DNA of 64,000 nucleotides from Steromphala cineraria (lineage: Eukaryota; Mollusca; Gastropoda; Trochida; Trochidae). A model generated the notes under the pieces. That model did not search any database and was not told the DNA's origin. It was given only the letters and a program-made list of their open reading frames with translations. Both the position numbers and the translations under genes were made by a program. The stretch lies in the NCBI GenBank assembly GCA_916613615.1, contig OU744727.1, positions 1,952,593-2,016,592 of the forward strand, in the 5' to 3' direction. This document shows, in pieces, positions 53,401 through 56,400 of this stretch (position 1 is its first letter; each line of letters begins with the position of its first letter).

Positions 53401-56400
53401 TTTGACACTAACTAATTACACTTCCGGCACTCTTCTGGCAGATCTTTCTTCTGACTGACGGGGATGTGTCTAATGCTGGAGAAGTGGTGTCATTGGTGAA
53501 AAGAAACTCTTATGACAGCAGGTGAAATGCATTTGTTTTTGGGGTATTTGCATAATTGATTCAACGTTTCAAGAAATTAGTCAATTCAACGAAACATCTG
53601 GTTTTAGCTAAGATAAAAGGTGATAGGACTTACGTGGCATTGATTAGTCAGGCATAAGATAATGAATATTATAATTATTGTTTATTATAACTTGTGTCAG
53701 AGACGCAACGTTCGCCATCCAATTGATTGAGTCAGAAAAAAACACAACATGTATGTTGATCTATGTATTGACAGGATAGCTTTAAAATGTTTATTGCAAC
53801 AAATTAAACCTTTTTTGTCGATTGCGCAGGTCCTCATAATTTTATATTACACAACAGAACAAAAACATTTCAATATTTTCCGATCTTCATTTCCTGTATA
53901 GAGTGTTCACAGTAGGTATCGGAGCCGGAGTCTCCACAACCCTCGTCAGGAATGTTGCTAAAGCTGGGGGAGGAGAAGCTGAATTCGTCACTGACAGTCT
54001 CAATCTGCAGCAGAAGGTGATGCAGGGTCGCTAATGACTCAAATGCTAGTATTAGATCGACTATTTTATATGAAACTAACACCTTAAGCACCGACAGTCT
54101 CAATCTGCAGCAGAAGGTGATGCAGGGTCGCTAATGACTCAAATGCTAGTATTGGATCGATAATCTTATATAAAATAATCACCTTAAGCACCGACAGTCT
54201 CAATCTGCAGCAGAAGGTGATGCAGGGTCGCTAATGACTCAAATACTTCTATTAGATCGACTATTTTATATGAAACTAACACCTTAAGCACCGACAGTCT
54301 CAATCTGCAGCAGAAGGTGATGCAGGGTCGCTAATGACTCAAATGCTAGTATTGGATCGACAATCTTATATGAAATAATCACCTTAAGCACCGACAGTCT
54401 CAATCTGCAGCAGAAGGTGATGCAGGGTCGATAATGACTAAAATGCTAGTATTGGATCGACTATCTCATATGAAACTAACACCTTAAGCACCGACAGTCT
54501 CAATCTGCAGCAGAAGGTGATGCAGGGTCGCTAATGATTCAAATACTTGTATTAGATCGACAATATTATATGAAACTAACACCTTAAGCACCGACAGTCT
54601 CAATCTGCAGCATAAGGTGATGCAGGGTCGCTTATGACTCAAATACTAGTATTAGATCGACTATCTTATATGAAATAATCACCTTAAGCAATGACAGTCT
54701 CAATCTGCAGCAGAAGGTGATGCAGGGTCGATAATGACTAAAATGCTAGTATTGGATCGACTATCTCATATGAAACTAACACCTTAAGCACCGACAGTCT
54801 CAATCTGCAGCAGAAGGTGATGCAGGGTCGCTAATGACTCAAATGCTAGTATTAGATCGACAATATTATATGAAACTAACACTTAAGCACCGACAGTCTC
54901 AATCTGCAGCAGAAGGTGATGCAGGGTCGCTAATGACTCAAATGCTAGTATTAGATCGACTATTTTATATGAAACTAACACCTTAAGCACCGACAGTCTC
55001 AATCTGCAGCAGAAGGTGATGCAGGGTCGCTAATGACTCAAATGCTAGTATTGGATCGATAATCTTATATAAAATAATCACCTTAAGCACCGACAGTCTC
55101 AATCTGCAGCAGAAGGTGATGCAGGGTCGCTAATGACTCAAATACTTGTATTAGATCGACTATTTTATATGAAACTAACACCTTAAGCACCGACAGTCTC
55201 AATCTGCAGCAGAAGGTGATGCAGGGTCGCTAATGACTCAAATGCTAGTATTGGATCGACAATCTTATATGAAATAATCACCTTAAGCACCGACAGTCTC
55301 AATCTGCAGCAGAAGGTGATGCAGGGTCGATAATGACTAAAATGCTAGTATTGGATCGACTATCTCATATGAAACTAACACCTTAAGCACCGACAGTCTC
55401 AATCTGCAGCAGAAGGTGATGCAGGGTCGCTAATGATTCAAATACTTGTATTAGATCGACAATATTATATGAAACTAACACCTTAAGCACCGACAGTCTC
55501 AATCTGCAGCATAAGGTGATGCAGGGTCGCTTATGACTCAAATACTAGTATTAGATCGACTATCTTATATGAAATAATCACCTTAAGCAATGACAGTCTC
55601 AATCTGCAGCAGAAGGTGATGCAGGGTCGATAATGACTAAAATGCTAGTATTGGATCGACTATCTCATATGAAACTAACACCTTAAGCACCGACAGTCTC
55701 AATCTGCAGCAGAAGGTGATGAAGGGTCGATAATGACTCAAATGCTAGTATTAGATCGACAATATTATATGAAACTAACACTTAAGCACCGACAGTCTCA
55801 ATCTGCAGCAGAAGGTGATGCAGGGTCGCTAATGACTCAAATGCTAGTATTGGATCGACAATCTTATATGAAATAAACACCTTAAGCACTGACAGTCTCA
55901 TCTGCAGCAAAAGTTGGTGCTGAATCTTAATACCTCAAGTACCAGAATTAGATCTACTGTATTAATTTAAATTAACTTCGATTTAAATCAACAACTCCGT
56001 TGACTTTTACAGAGATAAAAGATTTAATGTTTTTACTCTATATCGTTATTATATGAAGCTTTGATCTTTTGGTTCAGAATTAAAACAAGTATTTGATCCC
56101 CAGGTGATGAAACTTCTGAAAGCTGCCTGTCAGCCTGCTGCTACTGATATAGTACTTGACCTTGACCTTCCTCCCGGACTCACTGTGGATCTGATGCTTC
56201 CAAAGGGCATGCCGGTCATCTTCAGTGGACGGAGGGCTTCCATATTCGTCTTCTTGAGTGGACAGGTAAATGATGTCCCTTTAAGTTCATCCGACCTGTA
56301 AGGCAAAGGATTTAAAATGCGTTAATAGTCAAAATCATTATAACCTTTGGCCGATTAATCTTTAAACAATTATCTTCTGAAGAAGGGGCTTATCGTATTG

